Positions 43,766-52,798 of a DNA stretch of 64,000 bases are shown here, piece by piece. The DNA is taken from the NCBI GenBank assembly GCA_037143175.1, contig JBAWZF010000001.1:170199-234198 (forward strand), written 5' to 3'. This DNA is from a bacterium (GTDB lineage Bacteria > Verrucomicrobiota > Kiritimatiellia > CAIKKV01 > CAITUY01). How positions within the stretch are numbered: the stretch's first letter is position 1; every line of letters starts with the position of its first letter. A program made the position numbers and the translations under genes. A model generated the notes under the pieces. That model saw only the letters and a list, made by a program, of their open reading frames with translations, ran no database searches and was not told the origin of the DNA.

Positions 43766-44777
43766 TGGTTTTTGTTTCCTTATTCAAGATGGCCAGCTGT
43801 TGTTTGGCGCTCGTTGCGAGAGTTGTGTTCGGGTATTTCCTCAAGAAATCCTCATAGGCAACTATGGCCGCCTTGGGGCGATGGGCAATGGTTTGATAGT
43901 ATCGGGCCAGGTCATAGGCCCGCTTGGCCTGCTTGTCATTCAGATCCTTCAGGAAGCCACGAGCCTCTTCAACTTTCTCATGTCCAGGATAGGTGGTGAT
44001 GAATTGAACAAGAGCGGCGCGTGCAGCATTGCAGGCATCTTCATCATTAGGCCGGTTGGTGTGAATCTTGACCAGACAGTGAGCCTCCCTGAAGGAGGCC
44101 TGAGCGGCTAGATTGGCATCACTATAACGGTTCTGAAAAGTTTCATAAGCGGTGACCGCATCTTCTTCTTCTTCATTTAACTCGTGAATGATCCCGATAT
44201 TCAACTGGGCTGTGGCCGCCTGCCCTCCGGTGGGAGCATTTTTGATGATTTTCTCGTACATGGGTAAGGCGCGTTCAGGGGCATCAAATCCCGGGAAAAA
44301 GAGAAATGATGCCTTGGGCGTTTTCATCATGTAGTTAGCAATTTTGAATTGCCGATCCGAAATCTCCTGATAGTCAAATTGCCCCGGATAGTATTCAAAC
44401 AGGTATTGATACTCATCAAAGGCTTTTGCGAAACGCTGCCGTATTTCTTGAACTTTGGCCAGGGCCAATTGGGCTTGAGGGGCTTCGGGCGAATCCGGCC
44501 AGGCATACACGAGCGCCTGATAGCTGTTGGCCGCCTTGCGATAACGGCCATCGTTATAATATTTGAAGGCTAGTTGGAGTTGTTGTGCGGCCGTTTCGCA
44601 CTGAGGGCTCCGGTACCAGTGGATGCCGCGCTTGACTCGTGGCTTGTCATCGTCCTTGGACTGGGTGTATGGCGAACTGGGGGGCGGTGCCGGCATGGTA
44701 TCGTAGTTCGCCTTGCAAGGGATAATAAATAACATCAGTAATAAAATATGAATGATGAAGCGCATATGTAGGGGCAT
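43752..44777 (-). CDS. bamD: BamD-like TPR outer-membrane assembly protein
   Basis: This 341-residue protein has an export signal (MRFIIHILLLMLFIIPCKAN, possible lipobox IIPC). TPR-type helix pairs follow: AFKYYNDGRYRKAANSYQAL, LALAKVQEIRQRFAKAFDEY, IGIIHELNEEEEDAVTAYET, and near the end ARYYQTIAHRPKAAIVAYED. Such proteins are annotated BamD/YfiO or tol-pal system proteins; BamD works with BamA in inserting beta barrels. It is longer than E. coli BamD (about 245), with extra repeats. Adjacency to lptE supports an outer-membrane role. Confidence 0.72.
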   Translation of the reverse strand: MPLHMRFIIHILLLMLFIIPCKANYDTMPAPPPSSPYTQSKDDDKPRVKRGIHWYRSPQCETAAQQLQLAFKYYNDGRYRKAANSYQALVYAWPDSPEAPQAQLALAKVQEIRQRFAKAFDEYQYLFEYYPGQFDYQEISDRQFKIANYMMKTPKASFLFFPGFDAPERALPMYEKIIKNAPTGGQAATAQLNIGIIHELNEEEEDAVTAYETFQNRYSDANLAAQASFREAHCLVKIHTNRPNDEDACNAARAALVQFITTYPGHEKVEEARGFLKDLNDKQAKRAYDLARYYQTIAHRPKAAIVAYEDFLRKYPNTTLATSAKQQLAILNKETKTNENK

Positions 44778-44813
44778 ACTTTAGGCGGCGACTCGGAGAG
44801 GGTCAAGATCGTA

Positions 44814-45299
44814 TTACAGCCAGCCGTAGTGGCGCAGGCACCAGAATACCACGTGGTTGAGTGCGAGACTGTAGGTCGCTGAAAAAACGTCATCGATGGT
44901 GATTCCCAGACCGCCGGGAAGAGCTTGGAGTTGGCTGGCAGGATAGGGTTTGAAGATGTCCAGGATCCGGTTGGTCACAAAGGATATGGCAATCATGAGG
45001 GGGGTAAAAGGGAGTCCGATCATACTGATGGGAAAGGTGAGGTATTCATCGGCCACGACGCAATGAGGGTCCTTGCTGCCAGCCGCTTTTTCGCCTACAT
45101 GGCAAATAGGTATGGCAATCAAACTGAGAAGAACCGCCATAGTGATATGGAAGGGAATCTCCATCCCAAGTTGAAGCCCCGAGTATTGAATGGCCCAGAC
45201 CAGTGGGATACCCAGGAGGCAACCGACCGATCCTGGAAATAGAGGGCTATGGCCCAGTCCGAAGCCCGTGGATAACAAAATTGTCAATTTTTTAACCAT
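44814..45299 (-). CDS. pgpA: Phosphatidylglycerophosphatase A
   Basis: This 161-residue membrane protein has the PgpA motifs GHSPLFPGSVGCLLGIPLVW, VVADEYLTFP (catalytic acidic site) and the C-terminal LGITIDDVFSATYS. It removes the phosphate from phosphatidylglycerol phosphate to make phosphatidylglycerol. It lies in the ftsA-ftsZ-gtrA run with gaps of 10 and 36 bases. Confidence 0.9.
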   Translation of the reverse strand: MVKKLTILLSTGFGLGHSPLFPGSVGCLLGIPLVWAIQYSGLQLGMEIPFHITMAVLLSLIAIPICHVGEKAAGSKDPHCVVADEYLTFPISMIGLPFTPLMIAISFVTNRILDIFKPYPASQLQALPGGLGITIDDVFSATYSLALNHVVFWCLRHYGWL

Positions 45300-45309
45300 G
45301 GGGAAGGAC

Positions 45310-45807
45310 TCAGTCTTTAAAAATAATGTGTTTCCGGATGAAAAAATTGATCAGCAACGATACCAAAACATTCGCCATAAATGCTGAAGTGGTTGTGATC
45401 CCGTAGGTGTGAATCAGAAAGCCCATAATGGTGCTTCCGATCAGGATGGCGATTCCGGAGACAGCGAAGAAAAACAGAAACTCCAGGACGGGGTGATGGC
45501 GGCCTGGTGAAAACACCCAGTAAATGTTGATGACATAGGCCGTCAGATTTGAAAATAGAAAGGCCACCGTATTATCGATCATGGAGTTCCGGGCGCGAAT
45601 ACCCTGTGACACTTCCGGAACCGATAGATTAAGCAGCGAGGCAATGACATCATGTGCATTGAGCGCCGGCAGTATTTGAGTGGCCATCCAGTAAAACAGG
45701 CAGATATGAACCAGCGTTGAGAGTCCGCCAGAAATGCCGTATTTGATGAACTGAACAAGAGGGGTGTGATTCTCATTCCCTTTGAATTGGAGCAGGATGT
45801 GTTTCAT
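45310..45807 (-). CDS. GtrA-like membrane protein
   Basis: This 165-residue protein has four hydrophobic helices: QFIKYGISGGLSTLVHICLF, then AFLFSNLTAYVINIYWVF, FLFFFAVSGIAILIGSTIMG, and ANVLVSLLINFFIRKHIIF. The opening RF/QFIKYGISGG and the RKHIIF end are typical of the GtrA family, linked to polyprenyl-phosphate sugar flipping. It overlaps ftsZ by 4 bases, which suggests co-translation. Confidence 0.83.
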   Translation of the reverse strand: MKHILLQFKGNENHTPLVQFIKYGISGGLSTLVHICLFYWMATQILPALNAHDVIASLLNLSVPEVSQGIRARNSMIDNTVAFLFSNLTAYVINIYWVFSPGRHHPVLEFLFFFAVSGIAILIGSTIMGFLIHTYGITTTSAFMANVLVSLLINFFIRKHIIFKD

Positions 45808-46991
45808 TTGGACACCGCCACACGTCGCCGGATGAAGGTCGGGACATCCATGTCTTCACCTGCAATGATGGTGGGTTCAACATCCTTGAAGAGCCCTTTA
45901 CTGATGCCTTCAAAAATCAATTGGGACTGGGTGGTTTCTGTTTTTCTGTTTTTCTTTTTTCCGGCAGGAGTAGTGGGGGATTCTTCGGGAACAGCGGGAT
46001 CGGGGGGCGTTTTTTCGTCGGACTCATTTTCGGCGCGCCAGAAACGTGAAGCCACAATGGTGACTGAGATCGCGTCGTTCCATGAATCATCAATGGATGT
46101 TCCCATATGGATGTGGGCATCTTTCCGGGTGGCGCTTTCGACGGCGGACATAATGGATTCAACTTCCCGGATGCTCATATCGGATCCGCCCAGAATACTG
46201 ACTAGAATGGATTCCGACTCTAAAAGAGTTTCGCCGTTGTCTAAAAGCGGGCTGTGAAGTGCGGTTTGGATCGCACGTTGGGCCCGTTCCGATCCTTTGC
46301 CTTCTCCATAACTGAAACTACTGGCTCCGCCGCTGCAACGTGCCACCATGCGGAGGGTCGCAAAATCAAGGTTGATGATACCCCGCTGGGTCAGCAGTTT
46401 CCAGATCGCAAAGATGCCCATGCCCAGATAGTAGTCGGATTGGTGGAACGCTTCCTCGGCGGTTGCATTGGAGCCTGCCGCAGCAAATAGCGCCTGATTG
46501 GGAATAACGATGACGACATCGGCCTGATCCTGAAGATTGAGCAGGCCCTGTCGGGCTTGCGACATACGACGATCCCCTTCAAAGGTGAATGGAAGGGTAA
46601 CGAAGGCAATAACCATGGCTCCCGTTTCGCGTGCCGCGCGGGCTACAACCGGGGTCGCTCCGGTGCCGGTGCCGCCACCCAGTGTGGCCACTAAAAAGAT
46701 CAGATCCATGCCGCGGAATAACCCCTGAAGAGTGTCGAAGTCGTCGTTTGCGGAAAGGGCACCCATATTGGCATCACCGCCTGCCCCCATATTGCGTGTA
46801 ATTTGCTCACCGATTTGGAGCCTGGTGCTGGCCTGTGTAGTTTTGAGGGCCTGCGCGTCTGTGTTGATGGCGATCAGGGATGGCCCGTTCTCCCAATGGG
46901 TCGCCATGCTATCCACGGCATTACAACCGCCGTCACCAACCCCCACCACGCTGATACGGCTGGTGGCCATGATGTTCTCGACCCTTCTCAT
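45804..46991 (-). CDS. ftsZ: Cell division protein FtsZ, divergent T7 loop
   Basis: This 395-residue tubulin homologue has SVVGVGDGGCNAVDSM (usual form GVGGGGGNAVNRM), ATLGGGTGTGATPVVA (the GTP signature, intact), and a C-terminal tail DMDVPTFIRRR, the usual FtsA-binding peptide. The T7 synergy loop reads IINLDFATLR: Asn207 and Asp209 are present, but the position of E. coli Asp212 is Thr. That aspartate is needed for GTP hydrolysis across the subunit interface, so turnover may be altered. A start at 46970 (MATSRISV) is also possible. The gene follows ftsA by 19 bases. Confidence 0.93.
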   Translation of the reverse strand: MRRVENIMATSRISVVGVGDGGCNAVDSMATHWENGPSLIAINTDAQALKTTQASTRLQIGEQITRNMGAGGDANMGALSANDDFDTLQGLFRGMDLIFLVATLGGGTGTGATPVVARAARETGAMVIAFVTLPFTFEGDRRMSQARQGLLNLQDQADVVIVIPNQALFAAAGSNATAEEAFHQSDYYLGMGIFAIWKLLTQRGIINLDFATLRMVARCSGGASSFSYGEGKGSERAQRAIQTALHSPLLDNGETLLESESILVSILGGSDMSIREVESIMSAVESATRKDAHIHMGTSIDDSWNDAISVTIVASRFWRAENESDEKTPPDPAVPEESPTTPAGKKKNRKTETTQSQLIFEGISKGLFKDVEPTIIAGEDMDVPTFIRRRVAVSK

Positions 46992-47010
46992 AATAAAATT
47001 GCTCCGAACA

Positions 47011-48225
47011 TCAGCGTCCGCCGATGATTTTTGTAAACTTTGACCAGACCGAGGGACGGCGACGAGCCGCAGTCACGTTTTTGAAGGCGTACCGCAACAG
47101 GCCGGCAGCTGTAGAGCACTCCGGTTTTTCAGTTGCTGCTGCCAGGCCACTATAGCCGATGGGGCGACCAATCATGCATGGCATACGAAAGACGCGATCA
47201 GCGAGTTTGGTTAACCCTTTCATTTGCGAGCCCCCCCCAGTTAACACTACTCCGGCCCCGATCTGATGAACAATTCCCTTACGCTCGATTTCCTTGAGAA
47301 TGAGCTGGAAAATCTCTGTCATGCGTAGATGTATGACTGTTTGCAGGCCCGGGAGGCTGATATTTCTTCCCGGATAGCCGCCTTCTGCTGGCAGATCGAT
47401 GCGAGTCGGACCGCCGGATTCTTCGGTGATAGCGCTGCCTTGCTCCCTTTTTAATTGCTCGGCCTGCATGCGAGGAATATTAAAGGCAAGAGCAATGTCG
47501 TTGGTAACATGGTCACCACCGATGGCGTAGGCCCCGGCGGCCGCAAAAGTGCCTGCCGCATAGGCTGTGAAGGTGGTGGTGCCACCGCCAAGGTCAATCA
47601 CCAGTACGCCTCCCTCTTTTTGCTCGGGCGTCAGGACGGCGAGAGCCGAACAGAGCCCGCCAAAGGCGGTGTCTGCGACATCCATTTCAAGGTCGTTACG
47701 AAGCATGCGTACGGTATTCCGTATGTGACTGCTTTGGGCGTGAAGGATTAACATGTCGAGAGCGAGGGTGTCACATTCGAAGTTTTCAGGACGGGCCACG
47801 CGTTCACCATCCACATAAAAAATCTGCCCGATGGAATGAAGGATTTGGCGCTCAGGGGGAAGATTGACTGAGCGGGCAAGTTCGGTGACCTGTTCGACAT
47901 CATCCCGTGTCACGCCTTCGGAGGCGGAGGTGATGGGGATGGTCCCCCGGTTGACAATACTTTGGATGTCCCCGCCCGAGAGGGCCAGATGAATTTGATG
48001 GATGGCCACCTGGGCGTTATCTTCAGCCGCACCTAAGGCTTGTTTGACGCAGATGCGGGCGTTTTCAAAGTCCACCATTTCGCCTTTGCGAATTCCCGTG
48101 GAGGAATGCTCGCCCATTCCCGTAATGACAATATGGTTATCCTCGCGGAGTTCGCCCACGAGGGCCATGATCTTCGAGGTTCCGATTTCTAGAGCGACGA
48201 TTGGAGCCAGTCCCATAATTTCCAT
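47011..48225 (-). CDS. ftsA: Cell division protein FtsA
   Basis: This 404-residue actin-fold ATPase has VALEIGTSKIMALVGEL (phosphate 1), the SHS2 region with GEHSSTGIRKGEMVD, VLVIDLGGGTTTFTAYAAG (phosphate 2) and VLTGGGSQMKGLTKL (adenosine motif). FtsA tethers FtsZ to the membrane through a C-terminal amphipathic helix; the end, ARRRPSVWSKFTKIIGGR, fits one. It is the first gene of the run down to lptE. FtsQ and mur genes are not adjacent, so the dcw cluster is split. Confidence 0.94.
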   Translation of the reverse strand: MEIMGLAPIVALEIGTSKIMALVGELREDNHIVITGMGEHSSTGIRKGEMVDFENARICVKQALGAAEDNAQVAIHQIHLALSGGDIQSIVNRGTIPITSASEGVTRDDVEQVTELARSVNLPPERQILHSIGQIFYVDGERVARPENFECDTLALDMLILHAQSSHIRNTVRMLRNDLEMDVADTAFGGLCSALAVLTPEQKEGGVLVIDLGGGTTTFTAYAAGTFAAAGAYAIGGDHVTNDIALAFNIPRMQAEQLKREQGSAITEESGGPTRIDLPAEGGYPGRNISLPGLQTVIHLRMTEIFQLILKEIERKGIVHQIGAGVVLTGGGSQMKGLTKLADRVFRMPCMIGRPIGYSGLAAATEKPECSTAAGLLRYAFKNVTAARRRPSVWSKFTKIIGGR

Positions 48226-48373
48226 TTCCTGAATAAAAAGTGATGTAGTTTTCCTTAAATACGAGCATAACGCAATTCTGAAATCTTTAATTGTCTCTAG
48301 TTGCGCAGGTGAAGGATGTGTGCTATTTCTACCGACTCATTTTTGTTCCCTAAGTTGAGGATGGAGGTTTGTA

Positions 48374-49471
48374 TTGGATTTGCGGCAGGCATATATTGCT
48401 CTAAATATGATGCAGGGAGTCGGCCCGGTAACGGTGCGTACGTTGGCTACCCACCTGGGTTCCGTCCCTGCTATTTTTGAGGCGGATAAGCATGCTTTGA
48501 TGAGCGTTCCTGGCGTCAGTCGGGATATTGTAAGTAAACTCCTTGATCAGCGAGCCAGACTGGATGTTGAGAAGGAAGAACAGGCCGCTGCGGCGGTTGG
48601 CGCACATCTGATCACGCCTGTGGATGCCGAGTATCCGAAACGGTTGCTGCAAATCTATGACCCTCCTCTGGCATTGTATGTCCAGGGAGCCCTTCAGTTG
48701 CGTGACGAACATGGCGTGGCCATTGTGGGCTCGCGACGCACCTCGCATTATGGTTTGGAAACAGCCGAAAAACTTGCCACTCAGTTGGTGCAGAGCGGAA
48801 TTACCGTGATTAGCGGTTTGGCACGAGGAATCGATACGGCCGCTCATAAGGGGGCGCTCAAGGGGAAGGGCCGTACTGTGGCTGTATTGGGGGGTGCTTT
48901 GGATTGCATGTTTCCTCCTGAAAATGCGGAATTAGCCGCCCAGATCGCCCGACAAGGGGCTGTGTTATCGGAATATCCAATGGGCCGTCAGCCTGATAAG
49001 ACCACGTTCCCAGTCCGGAATCGGATAGTAAGTGGCCTCTCAAAAGGGGTTACGGTGGTGGAAGCCGATGTGGCCAGTGGGGCGATGATTACCGCTCATC
49101 AAGCCTTGGATCAGGGGCGCACCGTTTTTGCCGTACCTGGCCGGATTGATTCATTTGGTGCTCGCGGTCCGCATAAGTTGATCAAGAATGGTGCGAAATT
49201 AGTCGAAAGTGTTGAAGACATTCTGGAAGAACTCGGGTGTTTAATCCCAACGTCAGCCAAGGTCGAGGGGGCTTCAATCCTGGCGACTTTGACAGAGGCA
49301 GAAGCTGGTTTGGTGACGGTGATTGCTGAGGATGGTGAGGTTGAGCTGGATGCCTTAATTCGCAGGTCGGGTCGCAAGCCCTCTGAAATCAGCGCCCTTC
49401 TTTTAGGGCTGGAGTTGAAGCGTGTTGTCAAAATGTTGCCCGGGCAGCGTGTGGCTTTGAGAAAGCAGTAA
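48374..49471 (+). CDS. dprA: DNA processing protein DprA
   Basis: From TTG 48374, placed by GGAGG seven bases upstream, the protein is 365 residues. An N-terminal HhH/SAM-like region (PVTVRTLATHLGSVPAIF) precedes the DprA Rossmann-like core with VAIVGSRRTSHYG, VISGLARGIDTAAHKGALKG and RNRIVSGLSKGVTVVEA. A C-terminal winged helix follows (LDALIRRSGRKPSEISALLL). DprA loads RecA on incoming single-stranded DNA. With the pilus ATPases at 56-61 kb, natural transformation is conceivable. topA follows after 63 bases, a common pairing. Confidence 0.94.
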   Translation: MDLRQAYIALNMMQGVGPVTVRTLATHLGSVPAIFEADKHALMSVPGVSRDIVSKLLDQRARLDVEKEEQAAAAVGAHLITPVDAEYPKRLLQIYDPPLALYVQGALQLRDEHGVAIVGSRRTSHYGLETAEKLATQLVQSGITVISGLARGIDTAAHKGALKGKGRTVAVLGGALDCMFPPENAELAAQIARQGAVLSEYPMGRQPDKTTFPVRNRIVSGLSKGVTVVEADVASGAMITAHQALDQGRTVFAVPGRIDSFGARGPHKLIKNGAKLVESVEDILEELGCLIPTSAKVEGASILATLTEAEAGLVTVIAEDGEVELDALIRRSGRKPSEISALLLGLELKRVVKMLPGQRVALRKQ

Positions 49472-49534
49472 TAACGACCCTTGAATATCAGGCTTCTCCG
49501 GTTGCCTGACATTCAGGGATAAAGGAAGCATATA

Positions 49535-52054
49535 ATGGGAAAAAATCTAGTAATCGTTGAGTCCCCCGCTAAGGCCAAGACCATCAATAAGATTCTTGGC
49601 GCAGACTACGTGGTCAAGGCTTCCATGGGGCATATTCGTGATCTCCCTGTCAAAAGTCTTGGAGTGGATCCCGAGAAAAACTTCAAACCCCAGTATGAGG
49701 TGACCCCGGATCGCAAAAAAATCGTCAAAGAGCTTTGTGATATTGCGGAGGGATGCGATGCCGTATATCTGGCACCCGATCCAGATCGGGAAGGGGAGGC
49801 CATTGCCTGGCATCTGAAGGCTTTGCTCAAGGGGAAGGTGGCTGATGACCAGTTCTTTCGGGTTACCTATAATGAAATTACTCCTCGTGCCGTGCGGGAA
49901 GCTTTTGCCAATCCTTCGGAGATCAATGAAAAGCTGGTGAACGCCCAGCAGGCACGCCGCATTCTGGACCGAATCGTGGGTTATAAGGTCAGTCCACTCC
50001 TCTGGAGTCGTATTCGCCGAGGCTTGAGCGCGGGGCGGGTGCAGTCGGTGGCGTTACGTTTGGTTTGTGAACGCGAGATGGCCATTCGAGCCTTTATTCC
50101 TGAACCGTTCTGGCTATTTGGCGCCGATGTGCGCAAAGAAGTTGATCCCCGTGACCCCTTTGCCCTTCGTTTAGCCCGTATTAAGGGTGCCAAGGCGGAT
50201 GTCAAAACGCCGGAACAAGCCGAGACCGTGCGAAACGAACTTAATGGCCGGCAACTTCGCGTTAAGGATATCATCCGCCGTGAACTCTCAAAACGCACTT
50301 CCCCCCCCTACATTACCAGCAGTCTTCAGCAGGCGGGCTCTCGGGTATTTGATTTTACCCCCAGTCGCACCATGAAGATCGCCCAGAAGCTGTATGAAGG
50401 AATGGACCTTGGTGATGGGCCGACCGGTTTGATTACCTATATGCGTACGGACTCATTCAATATCGCCCAGGATGCGCTGAATACCTGCCGCACGTTCATT
50501 GAACAGGAATACGGGCAGGAGTATCTGCCCGAGAAACCGAACTATTTCAAGAGTCGCGGGAATGCGCAGGAAGCCCATGAAGCCATCCGTCCTACGGATG
50601 TGAATCGCACCCCGAAGAATATGTCCCACATTTTGACGCCGGATGAACTCAAGCTTTACACCCTGGTCTGGCAGCGGTTTGTGGCCAGTCAGATGGCGCC
50701 AGCCAGGATCGAACAGAAGACCGTGGAAGTTGAAACCACCGGTGCGATGGGAGATGTGCCTGATTACCTTTTCCGTGCGACGGCGTCACAAGTTGCGTTT
50801 CCGGGGTACATGAAAGTCAGTGGAGTTCAGAAGAAAGTAAAAGAAAAGGATCCTTCTGATAAGGAAGACGGCGCTGAAGAGGAATCGGAAGTTGATCAAC
50901 TTCCAAACGTTGAACGTGGCGAACTCTTGGAAGTTCTGAAATGGCTTGAGGAACGTAAAGAGACCCAGCCGCCGGGCCGATTCAGTGAGGCCTCGCTTAT
51001 CAAGGCACTCGAAGAGAATGGGGTGGGGCGTCCAAGTACCTACGCTTCGATTCTCGGTACGCTTTATGATCGACGTTATATTGCCAAAGAAAAGAAGGCC
51101 ATTTCGCCCACGGACATCGGGCTTCAGGTAAATGGGTTATTGGTTCAATACCTGAATGAGCTGTTTGAGGTCAAATTCACCGCAGGGATGGAACTGCTGT
51201 TGGATGAAATTGAGGCCGGTAAGGTTGAATGGACGGATATGCTCCGTAATTTCTATGTCAACTTCGTGGAGTGGATGAAGGCCGCCAAGGGGCCAGCGCC
51301 GGATAGTGCCAAAGTGGGGCGGGTGCTGGCGGTATTGGAGCACATCAAGGAGTGGGGGCCTGAGGTGAAGCGGGGACGTCGCACCTATAGTGATAAAAAG
51401 TTCGCCGACTCCATTCGCGAGCAGATGGAAAAGGCTGAAAAGCCATTGTCGATGCGCCAGTTTGAATCGCTAGGAAGGATAGCCCTGCGCTATCGGGAAC
51501 AGATTCCTGGAGTCGAGGCCACCATCACCGAGTCCGGACTGGGCCTGTTGCTGGAGGAGAAGCCGGATGTGCCGCCGGAGCCCTCGACGGTTGAGAAGAT
51601 GTCGTTGCTTAAAGGGATGGAGTTTGATCCTCCGAAAGCCCGGCGGGGTCGCACTTTCGATGAGAAAAAGTTTATCGACTCCCTGCAACGGCGGGTTGAC
51701 CAGAATCGCGAACTTTCGCCAGCACAGCTCAACGTGGTAAATCGAATGGTGTTGAAGTATGCCGATCGAATTCCTGATTTTGAGGTCATCAAGTCGCGGC
51801 TGGTTCTGGAAGCTCAAGGGCCCCAGGTCGAAGATCCGGAATGTGCGGCACTGTTGGACCAGCTCAAGACGGTTACTGAGTGGAAAGAGGCGGTTGAGAA
51901 GAAAGGCAAGACGTTTGACGACAAGACGTTTTACGTCTCCTTGTCCAGGCAATATGAACAGCGTAAATCATTGACCCCCCGTCAAAAATCCGCACTGAAG
52001 CGTATGGTAAAGAAATATGCTCCACCCGTACCGGAAGAAACTGCGGCAGAATAG
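49535..52054 (+). CDS. topA: DNA topoisomerase I with three C-terminal helical repeats instead of zinc fingers
   Basis: This 839-residue type IA topoisomerase has the TOPRIM domain (LVIVESPAKAKT with Glu9; LAPDPDREGEA). The catalytic Tyr is in GLITYMRTDSFNIA, and SRGNAQEAHEAIRPTDV and GVGRPSTYASILGTLYDRRY are present. The catalytic core ends near 590. Instead of the usual Cys4 zinc ribbons, three related units of about 50 residues follow at about 609-660, 702-750 and 785-835. Each begins G-R-x-Y/F-x-D-x-K-x-F-x-x-S, then LSxxQ/LTPRQ and ends K/RYxxxIP or KYAPPVP. Only one Cys occurs in this tail. It relaxes negative supercoils. Confidence 0.95.
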   Translation: MGKNLVIVESPAKAKTINKILGADYVVKASMGHIRDLPVKSLGVDPEKNFKPQYEVTPDRKKIVKELCDIAEGCDAVYLAPDPDREGEAIAWHLKALLKGKVADDQFFRVTYNEITPRAVREAFANPSEINEKLVNAQQARRILDRIVGYKVSPLLWSRIRRGLSAGRVQSVALRLVCEREMAIRAFIPEPFWLFGADVRKEVDPRDPFALRLARIKGAKADVKTPEQAETVRNELNGRQLRVKDIIRRELSKRTSPPYITSSLQQAGSRVFDFTPSRTMKIAQKLYEGMDLGDGPTGLITYMRTDSFNIAQDALNTCRTFIEQEYGQEYLPEKPNYFKSRGNAQEAHEAIRPTDVNRTPKNMSHILTPDELKLYTLVWQRFVASQMAPARIEQKTVEVETTGAMGDVPDYLFRATASQVAFPGYMKVSGVQKKVKEKDPSDKEDGAEEESEVDQLPNVERGELLEVLKWLEERKETQPPGRFSEASLIKALEENGVGRPSTYASILGTLYDRRYIAKEKKAISPTDIGLQVNGLLVQYLNELFEVKFTAGMELLLDEIEAGKVEWTDMLRNFYVNFVEWMKAAKGPAPDSAKVGRVLAVLEHIKEWGPEVKRGRRTYSDKKFADSIREQMEKAEKPLSMRQFESLGRIALRYREQIPGVEATITESGLGLLLEEKPDVPPEPSTVEKMSLLKGMEFDPPKARRGRTFDEKKFIDSLQRRVDQNRELSPAQLNVVNRMVLKYADRIPDFEVIKSRLVLEAQGPQVEDPECAALLDQLKTVTEWKEAVEKKGKTFDDKTFYVSLSRQYEQRKSLTPRQKSALKRMVKKYAPPVPEETAAE

Positions 52055-52123
52055 TCATTCCAATTTCCGACCGAGATGTGGTGCTAAAGCGTATGGATAT
52101 TGGTTTCTATGCGTAGGTTAATG

Positions 52124-52154
52124 AAAAAAAGTGGCAGCGGCGTCTCGCCGCTGC
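52124..52154 (-). terminator. Rho-independent terminator on the minus strand
   Basis: On the minus strand GCAGCGGCG-AGA-CGCCGCTGC is a perfect 9-bp stem followed by CAC and seven T. It lies about 100 bases after the stop of the minus-strand lipoprotein gene (52251) and would end that transcript; it also faces the end of topA. Confidence 0.8.
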
Positions 52155-52250
52155 TGGGTAAGCCAGAGCTGAGACGTCACTACCACTTTGAGTCCCGGAG
52201 GCGCGATGCAATCTATCGAATAATGTCAGCTTCGCCTATCGACTGAGCCA

Positions 52251-52553
52251 TTATTTTTGCAGATTCTCGCCTGTCTTCTCGATGGCTTCTCCGGTTTTCT
52301 CCAAGCCTTCGCCTGTCTTTTCGACTACTTTTTGCGCAGCGGCTTTTGTTGCCTCCGCCGCTTTTACTGCGAGCTCGCGGGTTTTCTCGGCAGCGTCATT
52401 GGCCGTTTCAACCGTATTAGACGTAGCCCTATCAATAGCCGCACCAGTTCGTTCGGCAGGACCGGGTGTCGCCGTCTTCTGTTTGCAACTGACGAAACCC
52501 ATAATGCCTGCAACTGCCACAATTCCAAGAACCGTTAAAAAATTAATCTTCAT
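52251..52553 (-). CDS. Small lipoprotein with amphipathic 11-mer-like repeats
   Basis: From ATG 52553 (AAGG at 9 bases; ATG 52559 is an alternative) the product is 100 residues. A lipobox (LGIVAVAGIMGFVSC) gives a lipidated Cys. The mature part is an Ala/Lys/Glu-rich helix with recurring units (AAEKTRELAVKAAEATKAAA, EKTGEGLEKTGEAIEKTGEN). The repeats resemble LEA-like or apolipoprotein-like amphipathic helices, often linked to desiccation or envelope stress. No name can be given. A terminator follows. Confidence 0.75.
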   Translation of the reverse strand: MKINFLTVLGIVAVAGIMGFVSCKQKTATPGPAERTGAAIDRATSNTVETANDAAEKTRELAVKAAEATKAAAQKVVEKTGEGLEKTGEAIEKTGENLQK

Positions 52554-52622
52554 AGTCATCTGCCTTTTTTGTTGTTTATGTATTTATCTCAATTTCATGC
52601 TACTTCTTTGGCTGGAGCTCTA

Positions 52623-52640
52623 CTATGGGGAGTAACCCTA
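52623..52640 (+). repeat. Dispersed 18-bp repeat, copy F
   Basis: CTATGGGGAGTAACCCTA, two changes from the consensus. It is the only copy found outside the 3.3-16.2 kb block and lies in the 245-base gap before the decayed GDSL gene. Confidence 0.7.
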
Positions 52641-52798
52641 CAAGGGCCAGTCCGGATGTCGGTGAATCCGCAGGCTCCGGCGAACGATGAAAATGCTCAG
52701 ATCCGTGCTTGCATGGCCTGTTTGATTATATCATATATTCTTGGTTTTTTATGAAGGCAGTGATCTGTGGTATTCACCTCGGGGAAGGATGATTTGCG

